Assembly (NCBI GenBank): GCA_028683855.1
Contig: JAQUHA010000013.1
Location: 1-64,000 of the forward strand
DNA length: 64,000 nucleotides
Source: Desulfuromonadaceae bacterium
Lineage (GTDB): Bacteria; Desulfobacterota; Desulfuromonadia; Geobacterales; Pseudopelobacteraceae
Direction of reading: 5' to 3'
Numbering within the stretch: position 1 is the first letter of the stretch; every line of letters begins with the position of its first letter. Positions 62,313 to 64,000 of the stretch are shown in pieces. Below the pieces are notes generated by a model that was not told the DNA's origin, ran no database searches, and saw nothing but the letters and a program-made list of their open reading frames with translations. A program made the position numbers and the translations under genes.

Positions 62313-63281
62313 TCATCCTCTCGTGTAGGTCAGGGTCTCCCGCAGCCGGAAATGGGAGGTTTCCAGGGAGGTCTGCTGCAGGGCCTGCTCGTGGCTCATG
62401 CCATGGGCAATGCATTCCAGGTAGCGTTCCTGGGCAAAGTTGTGCTTGAGGCCGTGGCTGCCTCGGCCCGGGACATACTGGCCGGTCTTGTGTGCCGCAG
62501 TATTGATTGCCTCCACATAGGCGAAGTAATCGCTCTCCAGTCTTCCTCCCTGATGGTCGAGATATTCTTCCAGCCTGCGGTAGGTTGGGACGGAGACGAA
62601 GTGTTCGGTCTCTTTCCCACCTTTCTCCACCGAGGCGACAACACCTATTGGAGATGAGGTGACCGGATCGGCAGTGATTCCGCGCAGCCCATTCATGGTC
62701 AGCGGGTTCTTTAGCCGTCGGTTGCTGGGAGCGCCGACCCCTTCGGTACGCAGGCCGCCTTCGTACTGCAATGACGCCTGCAACTGGAAGGTCCCATCGG
62801 TGATGGCGGCGATCAGCCGGACCGGGTCGGGATAGGCCCGGTTGTCGAAGAGCTTGCTCGATTTCCGGAGCAGCTTTCCGCTTCTAGCGTAGAATTCCAT
62901 GCGCAGCTGTTCCGTGCTCAATCTGGGAATCTCCAGATCATGGATTTCGATATAATGATTGATGGCGTACTCGAACTTTCCCAGTGCCGACAGGATGGTC
63001 TCCATGGTCTGGCGGGAGCGTTTCTTTTCGACGTAGTGCGTCAGCCGCTCCTCCAGGTACACCGCCATGCCGTCGTGAACGGACGCGGTATCAAGGATGG
63101 AAGTTCGTCCGTTTCCGATCATGAACTCAACGAAGCGATGGGCCTCGTATTTGTAGACCTTCCAGGAGCCGAATGAGCGTATTCCCAGTGAGCTGTCCGC
63201 CTTGGCCTCACGGATCGAGCGGACCGCATGGAAAACCGCTTCGGTCTGGGAGTGCAATGATGTCGGCCACCTGTGTTTCAT
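62313..63281 (-). CDS. Degenerate tyrosine-recombinase-like protein
   Basis: 322 residues. An N-terminal SAM-like domain (about 35-135) looks like a core-binding domain. The C-terminal part has the layout of a tyrosine recombinase: GGLRTEGV (first Arg), GSHGLKHNFAQER in place of HxLR, TSHFRLRETLTYTRG with His and a final Tyr. Some catalytic residues are changed, so activity is doubtful. Heads a four-gene minus-strand operon reaching 60998. Its role may be binding of element DNA. Confidence 0.6.
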   Translation of the reverse strand: MKHRWPTSLHSQTEAVFHAVRSIREAKADSSLGIRSFGSWKVYKYEAHRFVEFMIGNGRTSILDTASVHDGMAVYLEERLTHYVEKKRSRQTMETILSALGKFEYAINHYIEIHDLEIPRLSTEQLRMEFYARSGKLLRKSSKLFDNRAYPDPVRLIAAITDGTFQLQASLQYEGGLRTEGVGAPSNRRLKNPLTMNGLRGITADPVTSSPIGVVASVEKGGKETEHFVSVPTYRRLEEYLDHQGGRLESDYFAYVEAINTAAHKTGQYVPGRGSHGLKHNFAQERYLECIAHGMSHEQALQQTSLETSHFRLRETLTYTRG

Positions 63282-63967
63282 TGATTACCTCTGGCCGTTG
63301 CCGGCCTGCGTGTTGAGATGACATGCTCTTTTTCCGGCATCGCCATGCCGACGGTAGCAGCTCCGTCTTCCTGCTTTTCGTAGTGTCCCTTGTATCTGGA
63401 CCTGGCAAGGATTCCTGCCAATTGTCCTACTGTCTGTCGTGAACCGGGACTCTACCGGTGACTCACATCAAACAGGTCCTCGATTGTGCCTGCCAGAAAA
63501 TGCCTTTCCAGGGCGCCGGACTTCGGGGGTATCCCGGTCCTTCCTCAGATTCCGGATCAACAGATACATATTGTTGAGCGGAAACGCCTTTCCAGGGGCG
63601 CCGATACCGGGGGTTCTCCGGTCGTCTTCGGATTTCTGACTGCGTACGGTCATGCGAGGGGGAGGTACATCTACCTCGACATGAAAGGGCTCTGCTTAGG
63701 TTGGCCAATCCCGTGGGTGGTGTCCGGCCGGGCCAAGTGGCTCGACGGCTCTGGGTACACCGGGCAATGATGCTGCGAAAAATCTCTCCTATCTGAAAAG
63801 TAGTAACTGTTTTGTTTGTTTTCTTAATATCTGCAACACCTTGATTATTCGTCACATTCTCGAACCCAGCAAAGCACTGCAGGTATTATTTGTGCTCATT
63901 TGTGAACAGATCGACGCACCAGGTCTATCGGCCTCCTGAAGGGAGTGAGAGATCCCCATTGGCAAAC
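63282..63967. other. Non-coding spacer upstream of the recombinase operon
   Basis: About 690 bp with no gene I can support. Contains two near direct repeats of about 53 bp (63502-63555 and 63586-63638; both start GCCTTTCCAGGG, share CGGGGGT and end near GATTTC/GATTCC) and small inverted repeats. It is a candidate for a regulatory or attachment region. Confidence 0.4.
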
Positions 63968-64000
63968 ATGGCGGCAAGGATCTTGGTAATCGGAACAGCC
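63968..64000 (+). CDS. Possible start of a plus-strand gene, cut by the window end
   Basis: An ATG followed by GCGGCAAGG reads MAARILVIGTA, the type of first strand seen in Rossmann-fold proteins. Only 11 codons are visible and there is no clear ribosome site within 15 nt, so this is weak. Confidence 0.2.
   Translation, partial: MAARILVIGTA

Larger units (their letters stand above)
50165..64000. mobile_element. Genomic island 2 (left part), integrated in tRNA-Gly
   Basis: Starts at the break in the tRNA-Gly anticodon arm (about 50180-50192) with a P4-type integrase pointing inward. It contains Fic, TOTE primase-helicase, RecQ-PRTase, DprA-like and DUF4143 genes and a recombinase-like operon. 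The G+C content looks higher than that of the flanking genes. The far junction, which should hold the restored tRNA, is outside the window. Confidence 0.6.

Noticed and set aside
63463-63855. 130-residue minus-strand reading in the right spacer.
   Set aside because: Runs through both direct repeats, rich in Arg/Pro/Ser, no ribosome site; looks like chance.

Overview
The window looks like a chromosomal segment of a Gram-negative deltaproteobacterium of the Desulfuromonadota/Geobacter type. The grounds are a hopanoid-transporter-like HpnN protein, LptF/LptG for lipopolysaccharide export, an MglA-type GTPase, a very large run of hybrid histidine kinases and response regulators, and gene families I associate with Geobacter relatives. 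No species name can be given from sequence alone.

Layout. 1-1880: an IS200-like REP-associated transposase (RAYT) with its palindromic repeats and a secreted DUF1566 protein. 1881-5626: two ABC-F ribosome-protection-type ATPases with a small ParB-like protein between them; a rho-independent hairpin stands in the leader. 5817-13619: envelope genes (HpnN-like RND exporter, LtaS-like sulfatase-fold enzyme, an IPT/TIG secreted protein, LptG, LptF). 13675-31572: twelve consecutive minus-strand signalling genes (receivers, an HD-GYP phosphodiesterase, a receiver fused to a PilB/GspE ATPase, an MglA GTPase, six histidine kinases). They probably form a circuit that controls type IV pilus or secretion motor activity and motility. 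31765-34377: clpB with a heat-shock-like promoter.

34474-50164: genomic island 1, bounded by a 39-bp direct repeat (2 mismatches) that is the 3' end of tRNA-Gly(CCC). Its right part is a replication/integration module: a duplicated ribbon-helix-helix regulator with a double operator, a Rep_trans-type initiator with a hairpin/iteron region in front, a P-loop helicase-like protein, an AlpA-like excisionase and a tyrosine integrase. Its left part is an array of gene cassettes separated by attC recombination sites (eight recognisable, one partial), all pointing the same way. No integron integrase is present, so this is a CALIN (cluster of attC sites lacking an integrase) carried inside an integrative element. 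Cassette cargo includes a TIR-domain protein, a nucleoside-deoxyribosyltransferase/TIR-like protein, two HEPN-like proteins, a protein built of Gly-Tyr-Asp pentads, a lipoprotein, zinc ribbons and a Sel1 repeat protein.

50165-64000: a second, visibly more GC-rich island that splits the same tRNA-Gly in its anticodon arm; its far end lies beyond the window. It carries a P4-type integrase, a Fic AMPylator-like protein with its own helix-turn-helix, a TOTE-type primase-helicase, a coupled RecQ-phosphoribosyltransferase fusion plus DprA/SLOG protein, a DUF4143 ATPase, and an operon headed by a degenerate tyrosine recombinase. Many of these families are typical of defence or element-conflict systems.

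The most novel material is the integrase-less cassette array inside a tRNA-anchored replicating element, the tandem use of one tRNA by two islands, the RecQ-PRTase/SLOG pair, and the receiver-PilB-zinc-ribbon fusion next to MglA.
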